Source: Aphrophora alni (taxonomy: Eukaryota; Arthropoda; Insecta; Hemiptera; Aphrophoridae). Taken from it: a DNA stretch of 64,000 nt. Positions 37,871 through 48,873 of the stretch are shown in pieces. The translations under genes were made by a program, and so were the position numbers. Within the stretch, counting starts at the first letter, position 1, and each line of letters starts with the position of its first letter. Where the stretch lies: assembly GCA_963513935.1 (NCBI GenBank), contig OY740769.1, positions 35,491,120 to 35,555,119 of the forward strand, written 5' to 3'. The notes beneath the pieces are model-generated. The model did not search any database. It was not told the origin of the DNA and saw only the letters and a list, made by a program, of their open reading frames with translations.

Positions 37871-38774
37871 GAAGGGATAAAAAATGATTTTGTAAACGCT
37901 ATAACTATTATTATGACTAAAGACAAACAATTGATAATTCCATTATTTTTTGTGTGTATTATCGATAAAACAATATGAAATATAATAAAAGCATAACAAA
38001 AAAGTTTTGAAATTAAATATCTAATAACAGAATTAATTGTCACCGCAATTCTTTATAATTGCATTGATATTTATTTTAACTTTGTACCTCACATTAATTG
38101 ATATATCTAACACTATCTACTCATTTTTTCTTTATTCTGTTTACAAATAATTATAAATCAATTGAACATCCTTAAACAAAATCAACTACTTTTAATACTT
38201 AAATAATTACTGTCATTTCACAAAACACTAAATACATAATAATTTCATTAAAACGGAACATATACGAATAAACAATTAATTAAAACATAATATCTTACGT
38301 AATTAAAGAAAAATGAACATTTCAATGTTGGAGTTCATTTGAAATGGAAACAGTAAATTAGTAATACTACTTGTCATTAAAAATTAGGAGTTCTTTAACT
38401 GTCGTCTCTTGGATACGTTAAAATCAATCAACCATAAATTGTAATTATTCAATTATGATATTATGACAATTAATGTCTTCAACTGACAACAATTAATTGT
38501 AATTGTAATTTAGATTTTATATTAATTATCGACTTGGTTCGTTACATTTTCTATATACTCTGCTATATGTGAGTTTGATGAAGTGTTTTTAGGACTTTTA
38601 ATTTATTTATTTTACGTTAATACGTTTTTTACATGCAATTATTGAAATCACAATAAATTCAAAATTAATAAATACATACGTAAGGGCTGCAAAATCAGTA
38701 AAAATTAAATTCAATGATGCATAGACCAGGTAATTATTTGAAGTGAGAAGTCTACGCCTGTGCTGGGAATCGAC
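37871..38774. other. A+T-rich DNA, nothing recognised
   Basis: Several AATTAATTG-like repeats near 38460-38530, probably compositional. Confidence 0.5.
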
Positions 38775-38848
38775 TAGGATAGCTCAGTTGGTAGACCATT
38801 AGCGTGTAAAACCAAAGGTCCGTACGGTTCCAGGTTTAGATAGTATAT
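38775..38848 (+). repeat. Degenerate tRNA-like sequence (tRNA pseudogene or SINE head)
   Basis: TAGCTCAGTTGG at 38780-38791 is a perfect match to the RNA polymerase III A box. The 7-nt loop GTGTAAA around 38806-38812 has T33 and a GTA (Tyr) anticodon in the right place, flanked by a poor 5-bp stem. The B box at about 38826-38836 is degraded: GGTTC is present but the CGAATCC part is not. No pairing acceptor stem is visible. This is therefore a decayed tRNA copy or the head of a tRNA-derived SINE, not a working tRNA. It lies about 80 bp upstream of the Penelope-type endonuclease remnant, in the same orientation. Confidence 0.55.
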
Positions 38849-38930
38849 TTTTCACTTGAAATATGATTGTTTTTAAGACATTAAAATTTACAAAATTCAA
38901 CAAATATCATCGACTAAAAACTAAAATAAT

Positions 38931-39324
38931 TTGGGTAAATTTTTAGTTAATAGTAAAGGTAAAATACCAAAAATTAGTAAATGTGGGATCTATCAATTAT
39001 CTTGTAAAATTTGTAACGCTACATATATAGGGCAAACGGGTAGAAATTTTAAAACTAGATTAAGTGAGCATGACAGAAGTTGGAGGTTAGGACATGATGA
39101 CTCTAGTTTTGCTAATCATTTAAAAACACACAATGTTTCGGATTTTCATGCTAATATAAATTTTGATATTTTACACATGGCTAATAAATCTAAAAAAATA
39201 AACCTTCTGGAATATTTAGAAATTATTAGATTAGTTAAAAATAAAAAATGTTGTAGTTTTAAATGAACAATTTGATTTAGGTAATTCCCCACTTTTAAAA
39301 CCTTTAAACAAGTCAAGTCATTGA
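38931..39324 (+). pseudogene. Penelope-like element GIY-YIG endonuclease domain (frameshifted fragment)
   Basis: The frame opening at the TTG at 38931 (not a true start; a stop lies just upstream) encodes a GIY-YIG nuclease. Residues 19-21 are GIY and 32-34 are YIG. The arginines of TGR (38) and TRLSEH (43) follow, and the LLEYLEI segment further on supplies the likely catalytic Glu. A CKIC pair (25, 28) and the histidines of SEH and NHLKTH match the zinc-binding linker typical of Penelope-like endonucleases. The frame stops at 39264-39266. The +1 frame continues from 39250 as VVVLNEQFDLGNSPLLKPL and stops at 39322-39324, so a 1-base indel has occurred, most simply in the A-rich stretch 39235-39249. 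In intact elements this domain sits at the C-terminus after the reverse transcriptase; none is visible here, so the copy is 5'-truncated. It nicks DNA during insertion in live elements. Confidence 0.88.
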
Positions 39325-39520
39325 CCCTCCTCTCCACACCCTTTCTCTATCTTTCTCATTATTTATGTATAAGGGAAATATCCAACTATTGTCATACTGT
39401 GGTGTTATATTGTGTACTGAACCTTTTTGTTTCATTCTTGTATAAGTCCTTGACAATGCTTTAACTAGCCAAACCACGGTCGACAAGTTTCAATTAAAAT
39501 ATTGTGGTTTATACAAAAAA
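39325..39520 (+). mobile_element. Probable 3' UTR of the Penelope-like fragment with a decayed hammerhead-like segment
   Basis: A pyrimidine-rich stretch (39325-39356) follows the endonuclease stop. At 39447-39487 a segment follows the hammerhead layout in order: GTC/GAC stem I ends, a box resembling CUGANGA (TTGACAA), a 2-bp stem II, AAAC in place of GAAAC, then CACGGTC. Several core bases are changed, so it would not cleave. The distance, about 125 bp after the corrected stop, fits the terminal repeat of Penelope-like elements. The ribozyme assignment is inference; the endonuclease next to it is secure. Confidence 0.4.
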
Positions 39521-40955
39521 ATTGTTGTTTTAATTTATTTAAAATGGAATACCACCAAGTACCTACTGTATTTAGCATAAATAGTTTATAATTCAGCTAT
39601 TTGATCTTATGATGATCAATACTTCACTTTCCAAACAATTGCATGGAATCGTATATGTTGTTTTGAAATATTATTTTAGTATTTTATTGTTCACGCAATA
39701 TTACAATTGTAGATTTTTTTCCAAGTTAAAACATCCTTACCAACAAATGGGAATTAGTTTTCACGTTCCGGCATCTTATTTAAACTGCAGTTTGATTCTT
39801 TTGCGTTAATAAATTAATTAGTAAATTAGTAGAGGTCAAATACCCTTCCTTAATGAATGATCATAGTCGAATCAGCATTGTAAAGTAATGCAAAGAGATT
39901 TCGGGATCTGACTCTAATATAAATTTCTGTATTTAGTATAAAATATCTACACTCGGTTGGTTGTCCAAAAGTCTATTATTATAATATATTATATACAACT
40001 AATAGATCATATAGATCGTATTAAAATAATATATAAATACTTTTTTACAAGAACTAAAATGTGACCTGTAATTAAAAGAATAATAAAAAATTATTAAATG
40101 ACTTACGTTGTAAAATCAAAAAATCTGATAAATTGATAAATGAATTTGTATTATCTGTTGTTGAAAAGGACTACTTGTGTAATTTAGAACTAAATGAGAT
40201 GTACAACGTGGAATGAAAAGCATTTATAAATAAATATACAAATGCACACGTAATTAAACTTACGATAAAGAGGTAGGCAATATCAATAAAGCTTCAAAAA
40301 TCTAGAAATGGATACTAATTGCAAAACTTAAATTGTATTTTAATATTTATATATTTTGAAAAAAAATAAACTGTCTTTAAATTTGAATTAAATATAACCC
40401 TAATTAGTAGTTTTTTTAACAGCTGCACAAAGCAGAATAACTACGTTGAATTTGGATATTACATAAAATTCACGTAAGGAGACTTCTATACTACACGATA
40501 TAGAAAATAAATACAAATAATTAATATGTTTATTATTTCAACATCTAAAAATTCGTATTCCGTGAGATTCTATTGTTATTCTGTATTACAAATATTATGA
40601 TTATTTAACACTAAATAATGGTAAATTATTTAAAACATCGACGAAATCACAATCGTTAGAAAATTTCAAATATGTGGCAATAAATATAAATAACTAAATA
40701 GAAACACACATAAAACAAGAAAGGAAAAGTTATTGATTATATATTGAATATTGAATGAGTACTCAGGTTAACTTCAAGAGGTCTGATGGGTGGGTGTGTT
40801 TTTGCATAAAGAAGAGTTTTAATTTTTTTTTTTGCTTTAGTTAATAAAATGATTATGTAAATGGTTCAAAGTATTGATTGTATTGTTCAATATCAGTATT
40901 TATAGAATATGTTATAAGGTAAGATAAAGCCAATAATATATTCAAGTACAGTATA

Positions 40956-40960
<5 letters not shown>
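39521..40960. other. A+T-rich DNA, nothing recognised
   Basis: A 66-codon ATG frame at 39609-39809 shows no family likeness. Confidence 0.5.
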
Positions 40961-41001
<41 letters not shown>

Positions 41002-41028
41002 TAAATAAATATATATATATATATATAC
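40961..41028 (+). repeat. Compound microsatellite (TA)n-(AAAT)5-(AT)n
   Basis: TA repeats to 40990, then about five AAAT units, then AT repeats to about 41028. Confidence 0.93.
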
Positions 41029-41444
41029 TGGATTGGAAAAAAGTTACAATATTTTAGCTGACATATTAATTAGGTTCCATATACTTATATATATATTTAA
41101 GGGATATTAATAATATATAAGATGTTTTGCTTTCACCCCTTTTACAAAACTCAAAAGTGTTCTGATGTCATTGTCATATATATTTAACGTCAAAATCAAT
41201 TTATTTTATTTAAATAATTTGACTTCAGAAGAATAATAATTAAATATAAAAGTTTACCCTATATTTTTATTTAAATTTGTTTACGAGTAAAGGAGTTTTA
41301 GTTGTGATGAATATTTTATTAAGTTTTAAGAAAATATCGTTTGTTTTCTTTCTGAAGTTTAAGATTGATGTATTGAATAAGTTTTCTTCCAATATTTGTT
41401 AAAAACACGTCACATAAATTTACAGAGATATTAAATTTTTGTTG

Positions 41445-41700
41445 ACATCATGATGCAACTCACGATAAGAGAAGAGTGTTGCAGCTTGTGTTGTATAAAT
41501 TAAAAGAGAACGCGTTTTTAATTAAGTTCGTGACACGGATTATAATCCAGTTTGCAGCCCGGTACAAACCACCAATGTAAGCCATGTCATACACTCTTAT
41601 GTGTCAAATTAATTAACTAATTCAGAACAAGAATCCTTCTTGTATTAATTATATACACATGTATTCATATTGCTAAATTTGTGTAACGTAGTACATTATT
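41445..41700 (+). repeat. Block D, copy 4
   Basis: GACATCATGATGCAACTCAC, TGTTGTATAAATTAAAAGAG, TTCGTGACACGGATTATAAT, then CCAGTTTGCAGCCCGGTAC and AAGAATCCTTCTTGTATTAA. It contains the perfect palindrome GGATTATAATCC. Confidence 0.8.
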
Positions 41701-42632
41701 ATTCTCCTTATTATTGTTAAAAAAAAAGGTGATATGTCAGATTGTTATAACAAAGAATAAAATCATATGTAAATTAAATTTCGTTTTAGTGTATGTAGTA
41801 AGAAAATACGCGCTTTATTACTCAGTCCGGCCGTTTGTCAGAGATTGCAATTTACAGGCTTATATCAGAAAACCATCTATGGATTCATAGTCCAGTTTAG
41901 TATATATACCTGTAATCCACTTAACATTATGAGCTACTATAAAATATTACATTTAGTAGGTATATGACTTTTTTTTCTTTCTTTTTTTTGTGCCATAAAT
42001 ATTACAATTAATAATTTACTTATACAATAATTTAATCAGGTATACTTTTACATTCCCTGTGGTTATATTAATATATGATAAGATCCTTTATAATATTGTT
42101 AACTATTGAAATTGTTTTAGATTTTTATCAGAAACGTGAACTTGTTCAGCGATTTTTAATTAATATAGTGATCATCGGCAAAATCCATAAAAATGAAATA
42201 TTTAAAATTGTATTGATTAAATTATGAATGTGATATAATGTTGCAGAATATTAAAAATAATATATAAGAAGTGGGGTTTGGTAAAACTTTAATTTACAAT
42301 CTCCTTATATATTCAAAAATCTTGTTAAATGTTTTACAATTAATAACCAAAATTGTTGAAGATCTCTCATTCATAGATTGTAACATACCCCTAAAAAGAT
42401 TTTGATGGTGCTGTAAGAATAATATTACAAATGTAATAAAATATAGTTCTACTGTTATAAATATAGTTAAAACATAGTGTAAACCATTCAAGGCAATCTA
42501 CACAATATTATAGAGCTCCTCAATCGTACAGAGGTCTGTTTACTGAGAACATATGGGAACACTAAAAACAGATAACTGCCGTGCCAATGGCCAATAGAGC
42601 TATAGTAATAATTCCTTTTATATAACAGCCAT

Positions 42633-42635
<3 letters not shown>

Positions 42636-42675
<40 letters not shown>
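42636..42675 (+). repeat. (AT)n microsatellite
   Basis: About 19 AT units. Confidence 0.93.
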
Positions 42676-42677
<2 letters not shown>

Positions 42678-43977
42678 GTAAAGAGATGGATATAATGTTA
42701 ATTTAAATAGCAAACATTACAATTCATAAGTAACGTTGAAAATATAAAATTCTATTCGCTCTACAATTTTAATCCTTCTTAAAAATATTGCTAGATGAAG
42801 AGAAATGTGTTAAATATTGTTATGACTAATACCTTAATAATATGTAAATATTAGAGATGAAACAAAAAACAAAAACTCAATACAATAACCTTCTATTTAG
42901 GTAATAACTCTTAATAACATAATGTCTAAAGTTGGCTGGCTATGGAAGTTAACCACAGAATATTTAGAATGGATAAGTAAGTAGTTGCAACCTATTGATG
43001 TTGACTTTTGTAAACTTATCTATCCTACCTATGTCGTAATTATGTATGCCAACAATTAATTAATTAATATTTCGCGATGATTTTAATAAAAGTTCTGTTA
43101 GACCAAATTTAACTTCATTCAAAATAACCGATCTTCCATTATATATTAAAATGGCTATAAATCCTAATATTTCCTTTTTCATTTAATTGAAACGCTTTTA
43201 GACTTAACCTAAATACCCTTTTATATTGAAATGAAAAATTTGTGAATCTTGACCTATCCTTCTGATATCAAATAAAAGCTCTACTAAAAATAACCAAAAC
43301 TAGTTTAAGTTGCAGATCTCAAATTGAAGCTTTGTCATATCTAAGGTAAAATCTAAGGACTCTCATCACATTTTGTTCAAATATAACTAAAAACAATTAT
43401 TGATCTCTTTCTCTCTAAAACTGATGTTTTATAAGTTAGAGGTCAAAAGGGAATATCAATAGGAAGTTGTTATACTAGACATAATTGATCAAAGTCGGTT
43501 CTAACGACCTTAATCACATTTATACCATAAGTACCAAAACAAGTTTATCGAATTCTATCCTAACTGGCGTTTCTTGAATTAAAGTCAAATACCGTATGAT
43601 AGAAAAGAAGATGTTTTACAAGACATATATTATCAACATAAAACTTATTAATTATATAAAAAGTTAAAGAATATAAAATAATAATGATGGACACATATTT
43701 AAAATGTGTAAATAATACAATATTACCATTAAGATATGATTTATCGAAAACAAATTCGAACCAGAACGGTAGACTTTTATATTTGATATTATCTTACAAT
43801 AATTAATCTTTGTATAACAAGTGTTCACGAGACAAATTAGGTAAATTAAGACGTTACTTAAAACTTATAAATATTGTTTAAAATGTTTAAAATTAAAGAC
43901 AAGGTCAATTCTTTATTATCAGTTTCACAAATAACTAACGAATTTACATTTTGGGCGATTATATAATTATATATACT

Positions 43978-43981
<4 letters not shown>

Positions 43982-44034
<53 letters not shown>
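43982..44034 (+). repeat. (AT)n microsatellite
   Basis: About 26 AT units, the longest pure TA array in the window; shorter imperfect ATs precede it from 43961. Confidence 0.94.
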
Positions 44035-44037
<3 letters not shown>

Positions 44038-44951
44038 AAATTTATCTACATGTTTTGTGTAGTATATTGGAAGCCTATCTCCTAGGAAATTTTCGGTATG
44101 CTAACCCACCCAAAACGTAATGGAGGTCTAGTAATATTAAACTCTATGCTCAAAAACGATATACATTTTAAATGCCCTCGAAACATAAAATCTGTTTATA
44201 TATTCTTTTACATATTTATAAAAGAGAACGCTAAACACAAATATATACTATATCCGATTAAAAGTACATTTCGTTTTATACAGACAGCCATATTTTAAGT
44301 TAAAAATGACTACATTATACACCTATATTTTATGAGTATAATTCATTAGATTTGAGAGTACTTATGTTATATTGTGCTGGACTGGTATATTGTCTAGTGA
44401 CGTCACATTACTCATATTACATTTACAGAAAGTGATAAAACTAGAAACTCTACTGTACGGAGTTTATGACTTAATACTTAGTTCGTCGCTTGGGGTTTGT
44501 TGCAGTCCGTACAAGCACATTACACAAATATAAATTGTTTATAACAAATGTAGGTGTAGTACAAAATTAAAGATCCAAATGTCATTTAACCTTGTTTTGA
44601 TATTTCTTGACAAGACTGATATCCTTAGTTTGTTTTATTCTAAACTTTAAACTGATGAAGACTCGTTAGAATAAGATAGAATACCAAAGTAATTGTACAA
44701 TTCTGTATTTACTTTAAGAATAAGAAAGAAATATTCTATTTGCCCATTTTAATTACCAATACTATATCAGTAATATGTATTCAAGTGTTCTAGAAATAAT
44801 TCGATTTAAAAGTTTATGTTAAAGGATTCTTTGTACCTTTTTTCTTTTGTTTTGCATATAATACTTCTCATAGAACACGGTAATTATTTACCGTAGGTGT
44901 GATATTATCATTTTGAGCCTTGATAATGTGACGTTATTTGACACATAGTAT

Positions 44952-45209
44952 TTGGACAACTTAGATAAACCTTCTGGAATGTCGGCATACCGTCTAATGT
45001 TTGGAAGAAACATAAGAGCAAATCTGATCTTATTACATGGTATTGTGTACAGATCTTTTACAGTTGAGGATGGAGTTGAAGTCAGAGACTATACTACTTC
45101 AAAATATAAATGGAGTTTGGGAACAAATGTAGAAAAGGAAAAAAAACTTCATTTTAAAGTTAAATTAGATAGTGGATTAATATGGCGGAATATGTTGACT
45201 GGAAATTGA
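44952..45209 (+). pseudogene. Gypsy/Ty3-type integrase C-terminal fragment
   Basis: About 85 codons are readable up to a stop at 45207-45209. The SAYRLMFGRNIRANL segment near residues 10-24 matches the end of the retroviral-type integrase core of Gypsy polyproteins (S-P-x-x-L-M-F-G-R). FTVEDGVEVRDY and SKYKWSLG follow, then KLHFKVKLDSGLIWRN. This is the GDxVxVRxY ... KWxxGxV ... YxVxxxxGxxWxRH pattern of the small C-terminal domain. The linker between the two parts, normally several tens of residues, is nearly missing, so there is an internal deletion. The first codon is TTG and a stop lies just upstream; no core catalytic DDE residues, no reverse transcriptase and no LTRs are visible nearby. 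It is a decayed fragment of an LTR retrotransposon with no likely function. Confidence 0.75.
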
Positions 45210-45689
45210 AGTGCTCTATTTTCCAATCCATAGCATATCCATTCAGCGCTGAGGACTGATACATATTATTTTAAATTCTATAGGCCTATGTTATTCAAAA
45301 ATATAATTATTTTATCTGATAATTTAATACCAACCATTTGTAAAATATGATATAAAAATGTAGTTATGCCATACTTTGTACCATTGAAGGATTTGAGTAA
45401 AAATAATATAGTCATTTAATAATTTAGAAATTTAATTGCTATAATGTGAGTAATAGAGGTCCATATCATAAATATTTTAAAATGTTCTTAAACATTCTGA
45501 GTACTTTATAAAAATAAAAAAAGTTGGGCTTTGTAATTTTGTATTATGGACCACCACTCACCTATGTTATATCATTACTATATTCTGTTTGATAAAATAT
45601 GAATTGTTTTCCTCAATAGAGTTTGTAGGTCTATTTCGAGATTACGTGTACCATCATTGTTCAAAGTCTTTTATTGGTAACAATCTAAG

Positions 45690-45810
45690 GGTTACTCCAA
45701 TTCCGTCTTTGGGTTTTGCAATAAGGCTTTATTTGGGTCAATACCGGAAATTAAACTCTTTAAAGGAAGTTGTAGTGGAGTTGGGGAGTAAAACTTTTGG
45801 CCGTGCTGAG
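45690..45810 (-). repeat. Block A, copy 11 (well preserved)
   Basis: Reads on the plus strand as GGCTTTATTTGGGTCAATAC, CGGAAATTAAACTC, AAGGAAGTTGTAGTGGAGTT, then GGGGAGTAAAACTTTTGGCC. An open frame of 96 codons spans it by chance. Confidence 0.85.
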
Positions 45811-47309
45811 AAAAGGGAAAGTTTAGTCAGTATTTATAGTTCAATTGTTCTTTTAATCAACATTAATGTTTTACAATGAAATTATGTAGTTTATTATCTT
45901 TTTACTTAACGCAAGAATTACAAAATATAAATGATACATTTCTATATAGAAAATTATATATTATATTATTTAGTTTAAAAGGTCTTATGATTAGGACAAA
46001 ATGAGAAACGGAATAGTAAATTGAATTGAAATGCGATCTTTATCAGAGATTTGTCCTAATAAAATTATACACTGAACCTAAAAAATTAGGAAACAAAATG
46101 AAAGTTATAAAAGTCGTTGCTTTATGAAATATCGTATTTAAGGAAAGAAGTATATGTACAATGTATTACAACGTTAATTATATTTACCTATATACGTTTT
46201 ACTTTCCAATAATACACGATACTATTGAAATGAAATAGATGTGTAAGAAATAAGAATCAAAATTAACAAATAACTCAATCTTCAAAAGTCCTGTTTTCAA
46301 CTCGTAGGCGATTATTTCAACTTCATCTTCTAACGATATATTGTATTAAGCATCAATTACATTCCGTATATTATAACATATGAATGATTCTAATATTGTT
46401 ATGACAAAATTATTTAATGCTGTTTTCTTCCTTATTTTACCTCACTTTTGAATTTAGGATTAAATGTATGACCTCTTTCCAATAAATAATTAGCAAATTA
46501 TAAGTAGAACAACTTACGACTGTTTATATATTCTACATTCCATTATTTTATGGATCGCTTGACTCTCCTAGTTTTACTAAATGAAACTTTATTAACTCCA
46601 CTATTTCCCAATCTATCCCTCTTACCTTAATAACTTACAACAAATTGCCTTATATTGGTAGAAGAATAAAAAATTAGAATACATGATATTACTTTATTAT
46701 TCCAATTTTTAACGTTGACAATATAATTTATGTTATATTAGTTTCCTTACTCCAATGACGAAACGAATTAACAAACCTGAGATATTTTAACTATTATTTA
46801 TCTATTTCTCAGGAAAATATAACGCAAAAAGGTACAATGTTCAAAATAAAGAATTATATTGGGGAGACTAAATTAAATTACATAGAAAATTAGAATAAAT
46901 TTATAATATTTTTATTCCACGATTTACTTAATAACCTTTGGCATTAAGACTTACCTTAAACTTTTGGAATAACATAGTACTTGTTATGGTTGCATTTCGT
47001 AGTCATTATAAATAAAGTCAAATTTTAAGAAAAATATTTACTTTCAACAAGAACTAGTATACTGCTTTACATAACAAGAGCAACTCAGCTCTCTACATAA
47101 AAATGTTGGTAATTATTATAGGAAAGACTCATATACCCATAACTGGTATACCATGGTTTTAATTAATTTAATGGCGTGTTATAGGAGGTTAACTAGATTT
47201 AAATCCTATTGATGAAATTAATTTTATACGTTTTCTGTATTTATTTGTACAACACTGGGTTCAATCCTCTTTTTACATGAGCTATACTATTATGTCATGA
47301 AATAAAATG
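45811..47309. other. A+T-rich DNA, nothing recognised
   Basis: No open frame or repeat seen. Confidence 0.5.
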
Positions 47310-47480
47310 TACAGAGTGTCTAGAAAAAAAGTCCCTCATTTCACCAGGCGAAAATTTCTAGAGGTGAAAAATAATATGAAAAGATCCAATAAATATAAGT
47401 CCGGAAATGCTTACTTTCGAACTATCTGCCATTTTTTCCGTTAACACTTAATATCATTAGAAATAGAAAAGATATTGAGC
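47310..47480 (+). mobile_element. Possible transposon fragment beginning ACAGAGTGTC
   Basis: ACAGAGTGTCTAGAAAAAAA followed by GTCCCTCATTTC resembles the ACAGGGTGTCCnnAAA start seen at the ends of many arthropod repeats. No coding, no inverted partner and no clear right border are visible, so this is a resemblance only. Confidence 0.25.
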
Positions 47481-47704
47481 GCAAAGTTTAAATATTTATC
47501 AATTTCTCTAAATAAAAACCGTAGAAATTTAAAAATAAATAATAATTAAAATGGATGTGAAATGAAATTTAAAAACCAGACAAACCAAAAAAAATTTTGA
47601 AAAAAACTATAAAGTCTTGAGCAATTAAAAAATTCTTTCAGATATCATGATTTTTTGTGTTTACAAATTTCACACGAACAGTAATTTGAGATACCTGGTG
47701 AATT

Positions 47705-47765
47705 GGAAGCGGAGTAACTCAGTTCGTTTATACGTGTGTTCCTTCTGGTCGCATGTCGAAATATA
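47705..47765 (+). repeat. Possible tRNA-derived SINE head (degenerate)
   Basis: GCGGAGTAACTCAGTTCGTT resembles an A-box half, and CCTTCTGGTCGCATGTCGAA resembles an anticodon and variable arm. A B box is not recognisable. A+T content drops sharply here compared with its flanks. Confidence 0.3.
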
Positions 47766-48708
47766 TCAAAGTTATGCAATTTCAAACCAGGTTATTAGAT
47801 TATAAGTCATAATGTTGCCATTAGTTCACAAGTCTCACTGCTACCAAATAAAGACATTATAAGAAGGAAATATTTAAAAATAAGTGTTATATAATAAGTA
47901 ATGAAAAAACTACTATTTATACAAAGTCTTTTTTGTGTTTGTTCATTCCTCTTCCCTGACACTTACTTGATACCTCAGTAAGTATTACGTATTTTTTAAA
48001 ACTTTAAATACACAATTTAGCAATACATGTCGAAAATCTTTTAAACAGATTTCGAAAAAACGAGAATGTATAAGTGTTGCTGTGTGTATACAGTTTATAA
48101 CGCATTTTTTGTTTATAGCAGAAGTGAATTCATCAATGTCCAGTACCCTTCAGCTTATTTACAATGTTAGACAGGAATATTTGTTTATTCAGAAGATTTT
48201 TACAGGAATTAGTATAATGCTATATGATGGTAGATCTTAAAAACAATATCTCTTATAACATTGTTGTTATGTTTATTATAACATGATAATAAAGAAGTTA
48301 AATGGTACAAAAAGAAATGTTTAAATGTTAAAGTAAAAATAGAAAAAGTGATACCGGTACATGAAAACCTAAAATTTGTTCATAAAATAAATTGTAAAAT
48401 TGAATATTGCCAATTTGTTGTACAAGACGAACATAGTAGGAAAGGATAATGAAATTAACAGATTTAAATAGTGTTTCTTATAATATGATGGCATTAATAG
48501 ACAAAAAAACCACTAAACATTTTAAAAATCAGGTTTTATTTAAAATGTGGTTCAATAATTTCAAACTGCGAACAAATATCTGTCTCACATATTCGATCGT
48601 CGCTACGCCCATGCACACATTACGTTACACAACAGGTTTTAATAATATTGTACTATTTAGGAACAGTCTATCTTTGAGGTGCTTGTTTATGGTATATTGT
48701 CCTAAATT

Positions 48709-48873
48709 TTTTTTTTGAACGGTGGTAGCAGATCGCGATTTCATGAAACTACAACCTGCACGAGCACTCTTTGCACCTGTGTCTGACTCAATGATGATTA
48801 TTCCAATTACTATTCCGCGAGCTCCATCGAGAGAGGACATCGTAAAATACGAGACATAGCGGTATAAAATCAC
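48709..48873 (-). other. G+C-rich island ending in a 9-A run (possible retrocopy end)
   Basis: Nearly balanced base composition in an otherwise A+T-rich region. On the minus strand it is open from the ATG at 48871-48873, reading SLDGARGIVIGIIIIESDTG and then AKSARAGCSFMKSRSATTV, and meets an A run at 48709-48717. An A run at the end of a foreign-looking island suggests a truncated retrotransposed sequence. I recognise no protein family. A few more G+C-rich bases lie at 48590-48640. Confidence 0.3.

Larger units (their letters stand above)
41701..44951. other. A+T-rich DNA with TA arrays
   Basis: 44380-44520 has mixed composition just upstream of the Gypsy-type fragment, but I could not identify an LTR. 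Confidence 0.45.

Noticed and set aside
44660..44700. ACTGATGAAGACTCG as a hammerhead start
   Set aside because: No GAAA box or pairing arms follow.
45589..45879. 96-codon frame as a gene
   Set aside because: It overlaps block A copy 11; other copies of the block are not open in the matching frame.
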